A stretch of DNA of 64,000 nt from Rhodoferax sp. U11-2br (GTDB lineage Bacteria > Pseudomonadota > Gammaproteobacteria > Burkholderiales > Burkholderiaceae_C), in contig NZ_JAHFZF010000023.1 of the NCBI RefSeq assembly GCF_018619435.1, forward strand, positions 1-64,000. Reading direction: 5' to 3'. The notes beneath the pieces are model-generated. The model was not told where the DNA came from. It was given only the letters and a program-made list of their open reading frames with translations, and did not search any database. This document shows positions 13,934-21,580 of this stretch, in pieces (the first letter of the stretch is position 1; every line of letters starts with the position of its first letter). A program made the position numbers and the translations under genes.

Positions 13934-14853
13934 TGAGCTTTTTAGACCAAATGAACATCTTTGCTCGGGTGGCCGAGTTGTCGAGCTTCACCCAGGCGGC
14001 CGACAGCCTGGGTTTGCCCAAGGCCAGTGTGTCCAACGCTGTGCAGCAACTGGAGAACCAGCTGGGTGTGCGGCTGTTACACCGCACCACCCGCAAGGTG
14101 GTGCTCACCAATGACGGTCAGTCGTTTTACGAGCGCTGCAAAGACGCCCTGGCGGACATGGACGAGTTGCAGACCATGTTTCAGCTGCAACGTGCCAACC
14201 CTTTGAAGGGCCGTGTGCGGCTGGACATGTCAACCGTTGTCGCCCGGCAAGCGGTGTTGCCGCGTTTGCCGGAGTTGGTACAGCAACACCCCCAGCTGCA
14301 GTTGGAAATCAGCAGCACCGAGCGGCGGGTGGACCTGGTGCGCGAGGGCTTTGACTGTGTGGTGCGCGCCGGCCCGGTGACAGACCCCGGGCTGATCACC
14401 CGGCCCGTGGGTGCCATGCGTATGGCCAACTGTGTAAGCCCGGCCTACATCGCTCGCTGGGGTGTGCCACAGAGCCTGGCGGATCTGGCCCAGCACACCC
14501 AGGTGATTTACACCGCCACACTGGGTGCCAAACCCACCGGTTTTGACTACTCCGAGGCGGGTGAGGACCGTAGCCTGCCCATGCCCGGCCCGGTCACCGT
14601 GAACAATGCCGAGGCCTACCAGGCCGCCTGCCTGGCGGGCCTGGGGCTGATCCAGGTGCCGTTTGTGGGCGTGCGGGAGCTGATTGAGCAAGGCCAGCTG
14701 GTCGAGGTGTTGCCCGACTGGCCCCCCCCCCCCATGCCCTTGTCGCTGGTGTACGCCAACCGCCGCAACCTCTCGACCCGCGTGCGGGTCGTGATGGACT
14801 GGTTGCACGGTGTGCTGCTGGATTACCTGGATGAGTCGGGCACCGGGCGCTGA
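13933..14853 (+). CDS. LysR family transcriptional regulator with internal poly-C tract
   Basis: Predicted 306 aa. The N-terminal winged helix (residues 1-60: ARVAELSSFTQAADSL, then PKASVSNAVQQLENQLGVRL) is followed by a periplasmic-binding-like effector domain (from about 90). It probably regulates the divergent SDR gene. A run of twelve C residues at 14722-14733 encodes four prolines in DWPPPPMPL near the C-terminus. Gain or loss of one C would shift the frame and replace the last ~40 residues, so the gene may switch by slippage. Homologues usually have fewer consecutive Pro codons here; that is from memory. Confidence 0.92.
   Translation: MSFLDQMNIFARVAELSSFTQAADSLGLPKASVSNAVQQLENQLGVRLLHRTTRKVVLTNDGQSFYERCKDALADMDELQTMFQLQRANPLKGRVRLDMSTVVARQAVLPRLPELVQQHPQLQLEISSTERRVDLVREGFDCVVRAGPVTDPGLITRPVGAMRMANCVSPAYIARWGVPQSLADLAQHTQVIYTATLGAKPTGFDYSEAGEDRSLPMPGPVTVNNAEAYQAACLAGLGLIQVPFVGVRELIEQGQLVEVLPDWPPPPMPLSLVYANRRNLSTRVRVVMDWLHGVLLDYLDESGTGR
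14722..14733 (+). repeat. Homopolymeric (C)12 tract in the LysR gene
   Basis: Twelve consecutive C residues inside coding sequence, in frame as CCC x4. Tracts of this length are prone to replication slippage and also to sequencing error. Confidence 0.9.
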
Positions 14854-14907
14854 GCCCGGTCAAACCTGTGTAGCATGGTGTCCCCTTTGCACCTTGAGAG
14901 GTCCGCC

Positions 14908-15276
14908 ATGTCCAGCTACATGCTTCTGATCATCGAGCCACCGGGCCAGCGTGCCACCCGTACCGAGGCGCAGGGCCGTGAGGCTTACGCCAGCATGCAG
15001 GCGTTTGGCGACAGTCTGCGCCAGCAGGGCAAGCTGCAGGCGGGTGCGGCCTTGGCCTCGCAGACCAGCGCGGTGCGGGTGAGCGGGGTCAACACCAACC
15101 CCCGCGTGCTGGACGGCCCGTTTTCTGAGGCCAAGGAAATGGTGGGCGGGTTTTTTATGGTCGACTGCGCGAGCCTCGACGAGGCGGTGGCCCTTGCCCG
15201 GTTATGCCCGGCGGCCGAGTGGGCCACGGTGGAGGTGCGCGCACTCGCGCCCTGTTACGACGACAGCCGGGCTTGA
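14908..15276 (+). CDS. YciI/DGPF-domain protein
   Basis: Predicted 122 aa YCII-related protein. The DGPF signature is present as RVLDGPFSEAKEMVGGFFMVDC, the feature that names this family and links it to ECF42 sigma factors. YciI-like proteins are small dimeric alpha/beta-barrel proteins of unclear catalysis. The ATG at 14908 follows GAGAGG. It lies upstream of the ECF42-type promoter at 15310, so it is probably read from a different promoter although it belongs to the same functional cluster. Confidence 0.87.
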   Translation: MSSYMLLIIEPPGQRATRTEAQGREAYASMQAFGDSLRQQGKLQAGAALASQTSAVRVSGVNTNPRVLDGPFSEAKEMVGGFFMVDCASLDEAVALARLCPAAEWATVEVRALAPCYDDSRA

Positions 15277-15309
15277 CCTGACGGCTAGGGTTTGTACCTA
15301 GATGGGTGC

Positions 15310-15336
15310 TGTCGAAAACGCCCGGTCTGTTTCGTC
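15310..15336 (+). promoter_or_regulatory. Candidate ECF42 sigma promoter
   Basis: TGTCGA (15310-15315) and CGTC (15333-15336) separated by 17 nt, located 82 bp before the first VOC gene. This matches the -35 TGTCGA / -10 CGTC-type promoter reported for ECF42 sigma factors, and an ECF42-type gene ends this operon, implying autoregulation. A short inverted repeat, CTAGG/CCTAG, sits just upstream at 15285-15301. Confidence 0.65.
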
Positions 15337-15418
15337 GTACCCCTAGAAGCGATTGAATTGGCTTCCCATGAGGCACGGCAAACCCGCCGCCGCCCGTGGC
15401 CACACTTTGGAGTACCCC

Positions 15419-15859
15419 ATGAGCACCATCGGCTTTCCCATGTGTTCCGTTGTCCATTTTGAGATGCCGTACAAGGACCGCGAGCGCGCCGCGCGTTTTT
15501 ACGCCGCAGCCTTCGGCTGGAACCACCAGTTTCTGGGCCCCGAGATGGGCGACTACATGCTGGTCAGCACCGCGCCCGCAGGTGCGCGCCCACCGGTGCC
15601 ACCCGAGGCTGCATTGGGCTCCATCAACGGTGGCCTGTATCCGTTCAAGCCCGACGGGCCGATGCAACACCCCTCGGTGGTGATTGCGGTGGAAGACATC
15701 CGCGCCGCTATACAACGTGTGACTCAAGCAGGTGGCAAGGTACTGGGTGAACCGATGGCCATCCCTGGCGTGGGCGATTACGTGGCGTTTTGCGACACCG
15801 AGGGCAACCACAACAGCATGCTGCAGCCCGACATGGCAACCCCCGACTGCCCGGCCTGA
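15419..15859 (+). CDS. VOC family (glyoxalase-like) protein
   Basis: Predicted 146 aa with paired beta-alpha-beta-beta-beta modules of the vicinal oxygen chelate fold. It opens VVHFEMPYKDRERAARFYAA, contains ASINGG-like GSINGGLYPF and closes with VAFCDTEGNHNSML, where the Glu is a usual metal ligand. It starts at the ATG 15419; upstream in-frame codons lie over the sigma promoter. It is the first gene of the ECF42-type operon, so it is probably one of the proteins induced by that sigma factor. Substrate unknown. Confidence 0.85.
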   Translation: MSTIGFPMCSVVHFEMPYKDRERAARFYAAAFGWNHQFLGPEMGDYMLVSTAPAGARPPVPPEAALGSINGGLYPFKPDGPMQHPSVVIAVEDIRAAIQRVTQAGGKVLGEPMAIPGVGDYVAFCDTEGNHNSMLQPDMATPDCPA

Positions 15860-15877
15860 ACCACCAAGGAAAACACC

Positions 15878-16300
15878 ATGCGATTCATGATCATCGTCAA
15901 ATCCTGCCCCGAGTTCGAAGCCGAGCTCACCCCAGAAGCGCCCGAAGAACTGATGGCCGAGATGGCGGCCTACCACGAGGAGCTGGCGCGCGCGGGAGTG
16001 CTGCTGGACGGCAGCGGCCTGCACCCCAGCCGCACCGGCTGGCGCATCCACTACGACGCCTCTGGCCAGCGGGTGGTGGACGGCCCCTTTGCCGAAGCCA
16101 AGGAGCTGATCGCCGGTTACACACTGATCCAGGTGCGCTCGCGCGACGAGGCCCTGGAATGGAGCCGCCGTTTCCCCAACCCCGCCGGGCGTGGCAAGGA
16201 GGCGGTGATCGAACTGCGCCAACTCATGGAGCTCGACGAGTTTCCGCCCAGCGATGCGCTGGACAAGTTCAAGCAGTTGGAAGCCCGTCAGACAAGCTGA
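15878..16300 (+). CDS. YciI/DGPF-domain protein in the ECF operon
   Basis: Predicted 140 aa YCII-related protein: RFMIIVKSCPEFEAE at the N-terminus and QRVVDGPFAEAKELIAGYTL as the DGPF signature. It lies 18 bp after the VOC gene with AAGGAA as ribosome-binding site. DGPF proteins are the characteristic genomic partners of ECF42 sigma factors, whose extra C-terminal domain is thought to take the place of an anti-sigma factor. It is a second, distinct family member besides the protein at 14908. Confidence 0.88.
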   Translation: MRFMIIVKSCPEFEAELTPEAPEELMAEMAAYHEELARAGVLLDGSGLHPSRTGWRIHYDASGQRVVDGPFAEAKELIAGYTLIQVRSRDEALEWSRRFPNPAGRGKEAVIELRQLMELDEFPPSDALDKFKQLEARQTS

Positions 16301-16332
16301 GCCCCTTACACGCACCACCAGGAGAACCCAAG

Positions 16333-16743
16333 GTGTTCAAACAAATTTTTGTCAATCTGCCCATTCAGGATATGGCCCGCTCCAAAGCCTTCTTCCAGGC
16401 GCTGGGCCTGAGCTTCAACCCGCGTTTCACCAACGAACAAGGCGCCTGTCTGGAGATTGGTGAAAACTTCTACGCCATGCTGCTGGTCGAGCCCTTCTTC
16501 CAGGGTTTCACCAAAAAACCCATCAGCAACGCCCACGAGTCCACCGAGGTGCTGCTGGCACTGTCGGTGGACAGCCGCGCCGAGGTTCAGGCCGTAATCA
16601 ATAAGGCCGTAGCCGCTGGCGCCACCACCCCCAACGCACCGCAGGACCACGGGTTCATGTTCCAGCACGGTTTTGCCGACCTGGACGGTCACCAGTGGGA
16701 GGTGTTCTGGATGGACGAAGCAGCGGCGCCCGCACAGATGTAA
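16333..16743 (+). CDS. VOC family (glyoxalase-like) protein, GTG start
   Basis: Predicted 136 aa. It begins MFKQIFVNLPIQDMARSKAFF, typical of small lactoylglutathione-lyase-like VOC proteins, and ends FADLDGHQWEVFWMD, containing the usual Glu ligand. The GTG at 16333 follows AGGAGA at 16320-16325 with 7 nt spacing; the only in-frame ATG nearby would remove the first strand. Third gene of the ECF42-type operon, 9 bp before the sigma factor gene. Confidence 0.87.
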   Translation: MFKQIFVNLPIQDMARSKAFFQALGLSFNPRFTNEQGACLEIGENFYAMLLVEPFFQGFTKKPISNAHESTEVLLALSVDSRAEVQAVINKAVAAGATTPNAPQDHGFMFQHGFADLDGHQWEVFWMDEAAAPAQM

Positions 16744-16752
16744 AAACGGCGC

Positions 16753-18024
16753 GTGTCTTCCGCCGTCCATCACACCCTTGCCGCCATCTGGCGCATCGAG
16801 TCAGCGCACATCGTTGCGGCAGTGGTGCGGCGTGTGCGCGACCTCGGCATGGCCGAAGAACTGGCGCAAGACGCCCTGGTGGCCGCGCTGGAGCACTGGC
16901 CCAAAGACGGCCTGCCGAACAACCCCGCTGCCTGGCTCATGACCACCGCCATCAACCGCGCGCTGGACTGGCTGCGCCACCGCCAGATGATGGATGCGCG
17001 GCACAACGACATCGCCCATGATCTGGAAGCCCAGCAAGCCCACGTGGTGCCAGACTTTGTGGAGACCCTCGATGCCGCGCGGCAAGACGACATCGGTGAC
17101 GACCTATTGCGCCTGATCTTCACCGCCTGTCACCCGGTGCTGCCACGCGACGCGCGGGTGGCGCTCACACTCAAGCTGCTGGGCGGCCTGAGCACCCAGG
17201 AGATCGCCCGCGCGTATCTGGTGCCCGAGGCAACCATTGCGCAGCGCATCGTGCGCGCCAAACGCACACTGGCCGATGCACAGGTGCCGTTTGAGGTGCC
17301 GCGTGGGGAACAGCTGACCCAGCGCCTGAGCTCGGTGTTGGAGGTGGTCTACCTGGTGTTCAACGAGGGTTACACCGCCACCAGCGGTGACGACTGGATG
17401 CGCCTGGAACTGTGCGCTGAGGCCCTGCGCCTGGGACGTATGTTGGCCGAACTGGCCCCCGATCAGGCCGAGGTGCATGGCCTGGTGGCGCTGATGGAAA
17501 TACAGGCCTCACGCACAGCGGCCCGCACTGATGCCCAGGGCAAGCCGGTGTTGCTTAACCACCAGAACCGCGCCCGCTGGGACCATCTGCTGATCCGCCG
17601 TGGGCTAGCCGCGCTGGAGCGGGCTGAACGTCTGGGCCAGGCGCCGGGCAGTTATTTCCTGCAGGCCGCCATTGCCGCGTGCCATGCCCGTGCGCCCACC
17701 GCCGAAGAGACCGACTGGGCGCGTATAACCACGCTCTACGCCCAACTCATGCAGGTGGCGCCCTCCCCGGTGGTGCAGCTCAACCGCGCGGTGGCTGTGA
17801 CCATGCACCAAGGTCCGGTCGCAGGCCTGGCTTTGGTCGACAGCCTGTTGCAAGACAGCAGCCTGCGGTCTTACCACCTGCTGCACGCCGTACACGCCGA
17901 CCTGCTGCAAAAACTCGGGCGCAAGGATGAGGCCCAAGTAGCGCTGCACCACGCTGCGGCGCTGGCAAACAACGCCCAAGAACGGACGCTGCTGATGCAG
18001 CGGGCGCAAGACCAGGCTGGCTGA
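16753..18024 (+). CDS. ECF42-type RNA polymerase sigma factor
   Basis: Predicted 423 aa, much longer than ordinary ECF sigma factors (~190 aa). Sigma region 2 is at about residues 15-80 (MAEELAQDALVAALEHW, MTTAINRALDWLR), and region 4 at about 125-175 (LTLKLLGGLSTQEIARAYLV, TIAQRIVRAKRTL). The remaining ~240 residues form the TPR-like C-terminal extension (DUF6596 type: VVYLVFNEGYTATSG, LCAEALRLGRMLAEL, YFLQAAIAACHAR) that defines ECF42. No anti-sigma gene is present; in this group the extension and DGPF proteins are thought to handle control. GTG start. It probably drives the promoter at 15310 and hence its own operon. Confidence 0.92.
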   Translation: MSSAVHHTLAAIWRIESAHIVAAVVRRVRDLGMAEELAQDALVAALEHWPKDGLPNNPAAWLMTTAINRALDWLRHRQMMDARHNDIAHDLEAQQAHVVPDFVETLDAARQDDIGDDLLRLIFTACHPVLPRDARVALTLKLLGGLSTQEIARAYLVPEATIAQRIVRAKRTLADAQVPFEVPRGEQLTQRLSSVLEVVYLVFNEGYTATSGDDWMRLELCAEALRLGRMLAELAPDQAEVHGLVALMEIQASRTAARTDAQGKPVLLNHQNRARWDHLLIRRGLAALERAERLGQAPGSYFLQAAIAACHARAPTAEETDWARITTLYAQLMQVAPSPVVQLNRAVAVTMHQGPVAGLALVDSLLQDSSLRSYHLLHAVHADLLQKLGRKDEAQVALHHAAALANNAQERTLLMQRAQDQAG

Positions 18025-18044
18025 GCGCTGCAGTTAGTGCTTCA

Positions 18045-18092
18045 TTTTTAGAAGCTATCTACCCTTGCATCCAAAGGGCTGGAGGCCAATTC
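18045..18092 (+). repeat. Dispersed 45 bp palindromic repeat, copy 5
   Basis: TTTTAGAAGCTATCTACCC, TTGCATCCAAAGGGCTGGAG, GCCAATT. In the convergent gap after the sigma factor gene. Confidence 0.8.
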
Positions 18093-18126
18093 AGCCTCTA
18101 ACAGAGTTGTGTTGCGTCTGGCCGGT

Positions 18127-18711
18127 TTAATCAGCCCACGGTGAAGTGCACCATTGCTGTTCACACGGCACTCCGTCGTGGTTGCCGTCCATCTCAACGC
18201 CTGGGCAGTTTTTCAGGAAAAGTTTGGCCTCTTTGCACGAGGTCATTTGTGAGCAGTGTGTGCGGCCATCGCAGTTGAACCCACTGGGTGGGCTGGGGGC
18301 TGGCGCCGTCTGAGCGGCAAACGCTGGCGCCTTGATCTGGGCCCTGTGTCTGTCATATTGGCTGTAGCTGTACCAGCCCACAAGCACCAACACAAGCAGT
18401 CCAATCGTTTTGCTGGCCCATGACGTGGTCTGGGGAGCACGGCTCAGCGGCCTGACGCTGGGGCTGGCTGGAGAGGGTCTGCTGGGCGGCTCCGCACCAA
18501 GGCGCTGCACCCGCACTGCATGCTTTTTGCCTTTGCCATCGGGTTCCACTTCAAACGTGAGTTCATCATCGACCACAGGCACCCGACCATCACGGGGGAA
18601 CGCGCTGATGTGCACAAACACATCTTGCTCACTGTCACTCGCCAGGATGAAGCCGTATCCCCGCTCAGTATTCCATTTGCGCAGCCTGCCCTGATAACGC
18701 ACAGAAGCCAT
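18127..18711 (-). CDS. Cold-shock domain protein with membrane helix and excalibur domain
   Basis: Predicted 194 aa with three parts. Residues 1-70 are a cold-shock (CspA-like) nucleic-acid-binding domain (GRLRKWNTERGYGFIL, DVFVHISAF). A Pro/Ser-rich linker leads to one transmembrane helix (about 100-117, TIGLLVLVLVGWYSYS). The C-terminal part (about 140-194) has a Cys-rich excalibur-type calcium-binding motif (MDGNHDGVPCEQQWC). The CSD would be cytosolic and the excalibur part periplasmic if the helix spans the membrane. A CSD-membrane fusion is known in proteobacteria (more often with DUF1294); the excalibur version is less usual. Function unknown. Confidence 0.85.
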   Translation of the reverse strand: MASVRYQGRLRKWNTERGYGFILASDSEQDVFVHISAFPRDGRVPVVDDELTFEVEPDGKGKKHAVRVQRLGAEPPSRPSPASPSVRPLSRAPQTTSWASKTIGLLVLVLVGWYSYSQYDRHRAQIKAPAFAAQTAPAPSPPSGFNCDGRTHCSQMTSCKEAKLFLKNCPGVEMDGNHDGVPCEQQWCTSPWAD

Positions 18712-18803
18712 CGTTTTCCCTCCCGTTGCACGAGCGCCAAGGCGCTGTGTTGTTTGATTCTTTGGAAATATTCTAGGGTGGTTTGGTAGGCAATTTGCTA
18801 CTA

Positions 18804-18851
18804 CTTATGTAGCTTGTTGCTCTTTTTGAACATGGGCTTGGAGGCCAATTC
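18804..18851 (+). repeat. Dispersed 45 bp palindromic repeat, copy 6 (degenerate)
   Basis: TTATGTAGCTTGTTGCTC, TTTTTGAACATGGGCTTGGA, GGCCAATT. The 5' arm is decayed. It lies in the 233 bp gap between the cold-shock fusion and the GNAT gene, where I see nothing else. Confidence 0.65.
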
Positions 18852-18944
18852 GATCACATGTTTTCTGGCAAACCCGACTTGGATTGGCTCCCTGCCGAAT
18901 TGCCACAAAAGCCCCCGTGTCGACGCCCCGGCAGGCATCGGCCA

Positions 18945-19424
18945 TCAGTGTCGAGGTAGAGGCAAGGTGTAGCGCTGTTTGGCCATCCCTGTGGCGCCCA
19001 GGCGGTCGTAGAAGTGGATCGCGGAATGGTTCCAGGCGGGGGTTTGCCATTGCAGATTGATGCAGCCTTGGGATTGGGCAAACAGCTGCACCGCATACAT
19101 AAGCGCTTGCCCACCGCCCTGACCGCGTGCACCAGGCTGCAGGTAGAGGCAGTCCAGGTGGGCAAAGCGGTGCGCGCTCAGGGTGGCCCAATCCAGCGTG
19201 ACGCTGGCATAACCCACCGCTGCCCCGCCCTGCACCAGCAGCCAGGCGTGCAACAGCCCGCTGGCCAGGGCGGTCTGCAGGCGGTCGCTGTGGCCGTGGG
19301 CGCAAAACGGCAGCCGCTCAAAAGCCGCATGGGCGGCGCACAACGGGGTCAAGCACTGGGCGTCGGCGGGCTGGGCCGGGCGCACCAACTGAAGCGGCGC
19401 TGCGCCAGCGTTTAACACGCGCAT
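18945..19424 (-). CDS. GNAT family N-acetyltransferase
   Basis: Predicted 159 aa single-domain GNAT. The central strand LDCLYLQPGARGQGGGQALM contains the acetyl-CoA pyrophosphate-binding motif (Q/R-x-x-G-x-G/A as RGQGGG), and the C-terminal NLQWQTPAWNHSAIHFYDRLGA is typical of motif B. The start overlaps the end of the rhodanese gene by 13 bp, so the two are translated together. The acceptor substrate is unknown. Confidence 0.88.
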   Translation of the reverse strand: MRVLNAGAAPLQLVRPAQPADAQCLTPLCAAHAAFERLPFCAHGHSDRLQTALASGLLHAWLLVQGGAAVGYASVTLDWATLSAHRFAHLDCLYLQPGARGQGGGQALMYAVQLFAQSQGCINLQWQTPAWNHSAIHFYDRLGATGMAKQRYTLPLPRH

Positions 19425-19867
19425 TCAATGGCAGGTGCATCCGCAGGCATCACACCGGGTGCGCTGCCGATGGCCACCGGGTGGCCGTCGCGCCGCCAGA
19501 AGTCCAGCCCACCGAGCATTTCCTTGACGGTGAAACCCAGCGCCGCCAGCTTGTAGGCGCCTTTGGTCGAGCCGTTGCAGCCAATGCCGTCGCAATAGGT
19601 CACATAGACCTTGCTGCGGTCCAGTCCGGCGGTGCTGGCTGCGTCCATCAGACGGTGCGGGAAGTGGATGGCGCCGGGCACATGGCCCTGGGCGTAGAGT
19701 GCCTCGGAGCGGGTGTCGATCACCACCAGAGCGGACACACCGCTGCGCAGGTCTTCGGCCACGTCCCAGGCGTCGGCGTGAAAACTGAGTTTGTGCAGCA
19801 TGTAGTCAGCGGTCTGGCTGGGGCTGGCGGGTGGAAAGGCCAGCACAAGAGAGTTGGTGTGGGTCAT
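19412..19867 (-). CDS. Rhodanese-like domain protein
   Basis: Predicted 151 aa with one rhodanese domain (about residues 22-130): ALVVIDTRSEALYAQGHVPGAIHF is the classical CH2A-like region, and the active-site loop is YCDGIGCNGS with Cys at the start of the loop. These proteins transfer sulfane sulfur through the loop cysteine. I start at 19867 (MTHTNS); upstream codons run into the intergenic operator region. It is divergent from the MocR regulator at 19974, so probably its target, with the GNAT gene as the second gene of the operon. Confidence 0.9.
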   Translation of the reverse strand: MTHTNSLVLAFPPASPSQTADYMLHKLSFHADAWDVAEDLRSGVSALVVIDTRSEALYAQGHVPGAIHFPHRLMDAASTAGLDRSKVYVTYCDGIGCNGSTKGAYKLAALGFTVKEMLGGLDFWRRDGHPVAIGSAPGVMPADAPAIECAC

Positions 19868-19887
19868 GGTGTGGTTCTCGGGTAGGT

Positions 19888-19908
19888 GGCCGCAACAAGT
19901 GTGCGGCC
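19888..19908 (+). promoter_or_regulatory. Inverted repeat in the MocR/rhodanese intergenic region
   Basis: Perfect 7 bp arms GGCCGCA/TGCGGCC with a 7 nt spacer, between divergent genes. Nearer the MocR start there are two ACCAAT boxes (about 19947-19952 and 19968-19973) in direct orientation, as MocR regulators often use direct repeats. Confidence 0.4.
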
Positions 19909-19973
19909 ATGCGGTCAGTGTAGAAACAAGCGGCCTTATCATTGATACCAATAATGACAACCATATAAGACCA

Positions 19974-21428
19974 ATGAAAGCAACCCAACCCAAGCTGTGG
20001 CTGGGCCTGATGGCATCCACACCCCACCCCGGCATGGGTCTGCGCGAGCAGCTCTGCGCAGCGCTGCGTGAGGCCATGCGCAGCGGCATCCTGCCCCAGG
20101 GCAGCCGCTTGCCCGCCACCCGGGTGCTGGCACAAGACCTGGCGCTGTCGCGGGTCACGGTGGAAGCCGCCTACGCGCAGCTGGAGGCCGAAGGTTATGT
20201 GTTTCGCCACACCGGCAAAGGCAGCTTTGTCGCGGTGCAGGCAGCTTCTGTGGCACCCAGCCCAACGCGCTCAAGCCGCGCCCTGCTGCCCCCGGCCCAG
20301 CTGTCCCAACGCGGCCAGGGTATGGTGGACACCGGTGGTTGCCTGGAGCCACTGCGGCTGCAGGCTTTTGCGGCGGGCAGTCCGGACCTGCGGGCTTTTC
20401 CGCACAGCGTGTGGCGCCAGCTCACCAACAAACGCCTGCGCCAAAATCCGCAGGCGCTGATGGCTTATGGCGACCCGCAGGGGCGTGAGGACCTGCGCGA
20501 GGCCATCACCCAGTACCTGGTGGCCTCACGCGGGGTGCGCTGCACTGCCGACCAGGTGCTGGTGCTGACCAGTTCGCAGCAAGCGCTGCAACTGCTGGCC
20601 ACCCTGCTGCTGGACCCGGGCGAGCTGGTGTGGCTGGAAAACCCGGGTTACCGTGGCGCCCGCACCGCCTTTGCCGCCAGCGGCGCACAACTGCGATCAA
20701 TGCCCGTGGATGAACACGCCATGGTGCCCGACTTCACCGGACCCGCGCCCCGGCTGGTGTACCTCACCCCCACGCACCAATACCCCACCGGCCACGCCCT
20801 GAGCCTGCAGCGGCGCCTGGCGCTGGTGGACTACGCTCGGCGCACGGGCTGCTGGCTGGTGGAAGACGACTACGACAGCGAGTTTTTATACAACAGCCGC
20901 CCCACCCCCAGCCTGCAGGGGCTGGACGACGGCGGTCGGGTGATCTACATCGGCACCTTCTCCAAAACCCTGTTTCCGTCCCTGCGCATCGCTTATGCCG
21001 TGCTGCCACAGGCGCTGGTGCAGCCGATGGTGACCGCACGCAGTGTGTACGACGGCCATGTGGCGCAACTGACCCAAGCCGTCACCGCAGACTTCATGAC
21101 GCAGGGGCATTTTGCGGCGCACCTGCGCCTGATGCGCCAGCTCTACCGCAGCCGACGTGATGTGTTGCTGGAGCAGATCACACGCCATCTGCCCTGGGCG
21201 CAGCCGCTCAACAGCAGTGGTGGCCTGCAGCTCAGCGTGACGCTGCCACCAGGCACCGAGGCACAGCTGACCCGCCAGGCCAACGCTCGCGGCATCAGCA
21301 CGCCTAGCCTGAGCAGCCTGTATGCCGGTCCTGCAGCGCTGGATGGCTGGCTGCTGGGTTTTGCGGCGCTGTTGCCTGCGGAGATAGAAGCTGCCGTCAG
21401 TCAGTTGGCCAAGCTGAAGGTGCCGTGA
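19974..21428 (+). CDS. MocR-family regulator (GntR winged helix fused to aminotransferase fold)
   Basis: Predicted 484 aa. Residues ~15-85 are a GntR-type winged helix (LREQLCAALREAMRSGILPQ, LSRVTVEAAYAQLEAEGY). Residues ~120-480 are a fold-type I PLP-dependent aminotransferase-like domain, with LVEDDYDSEFLYN and the PLP lysine in YIGTFSKTLFPSLRI. MocR proteins sense PLP or amine ligands and commonly control an adjacent divergent gene, here the rhodanese-GNAT pair. PdxR-type control of vitamin B6 synthesis is less likely because no pdx gene is nearby. The ATG at 19974 is chosen over upstream starts that lie in the operator region. Confidence 0.92.
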   Translation: MKATQPKLWLGLMASTPHPGMGLREQLCAALREAMRSGILPQGSRLPATRVLAQDLALSRVTVEAAYAQLEAEGYVFRHTGKGSFVAVQAASVAPSPTRSSRALLPPAQLSQRGQGMVDTGGCLEPLRLQAFAAGSPDLRAFPHSVWRQLTNKRLRQNPQALMAYGDPQGREDLREAITQYLVASRGVRCTADQVLVLTSSQQALQLLATLLLDPGELVWLENPGYRGARTAFAASGAQLRSMPVDEHAMVPDFTGPAPRLVYLTPTHQYPTGHALSLQRRLALVDYARRTGCWLVEDDYDSEFLYNSRPTPSLQGLDDGGRVIYIGTFSKTLFPSLRIAYAVLPQALVQPMVTARSVYDGHVAQLTQAVTADFMTQGHFAAHLRLMRQLYRSRRDVLLEQITRHLPWAQPLNSSGGLQLSVTLPPGTEAQLTRQANARGISTPSLSSLYAGPAALDGWLLGFAALLPAEIEAAVSQLAKLKVP

Positions 21429-21501
21429 GGGCTGGCAAACCGCCATGTGGTGTGGACAGGTGATGGTCAATTGGGGGGATGCGATACTGCCAAAATTCCT
21501 G

Positions 21502-21548
21502 ATTTGATAGCTATCCACCTTTATCAAATAAGGGTTATAGGTCAATTT
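21502..21548 (+). repeat. Dispersed 45 bp palindromic repeat, copy 7
   Basis: TTTGATAGCTATCCACC, TTTATCAAATAAGGGTTATA, GGTCAATTT. Convergent gap between the MocR and DeoR genes. Confidence 0.82.
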
Positions 21549-21580
21549 GTCCCACAAAACCAAACACCAGACCAAGCGGG

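Noticed and set aside
15155..16318. 387-codon minus-strand frame across the VOC/YciI genes
   Set aside because: It runs across three well-supported genes and two intergenic gaps on the other strand; Gly/His/Val-rich composition typical of antisense frames.
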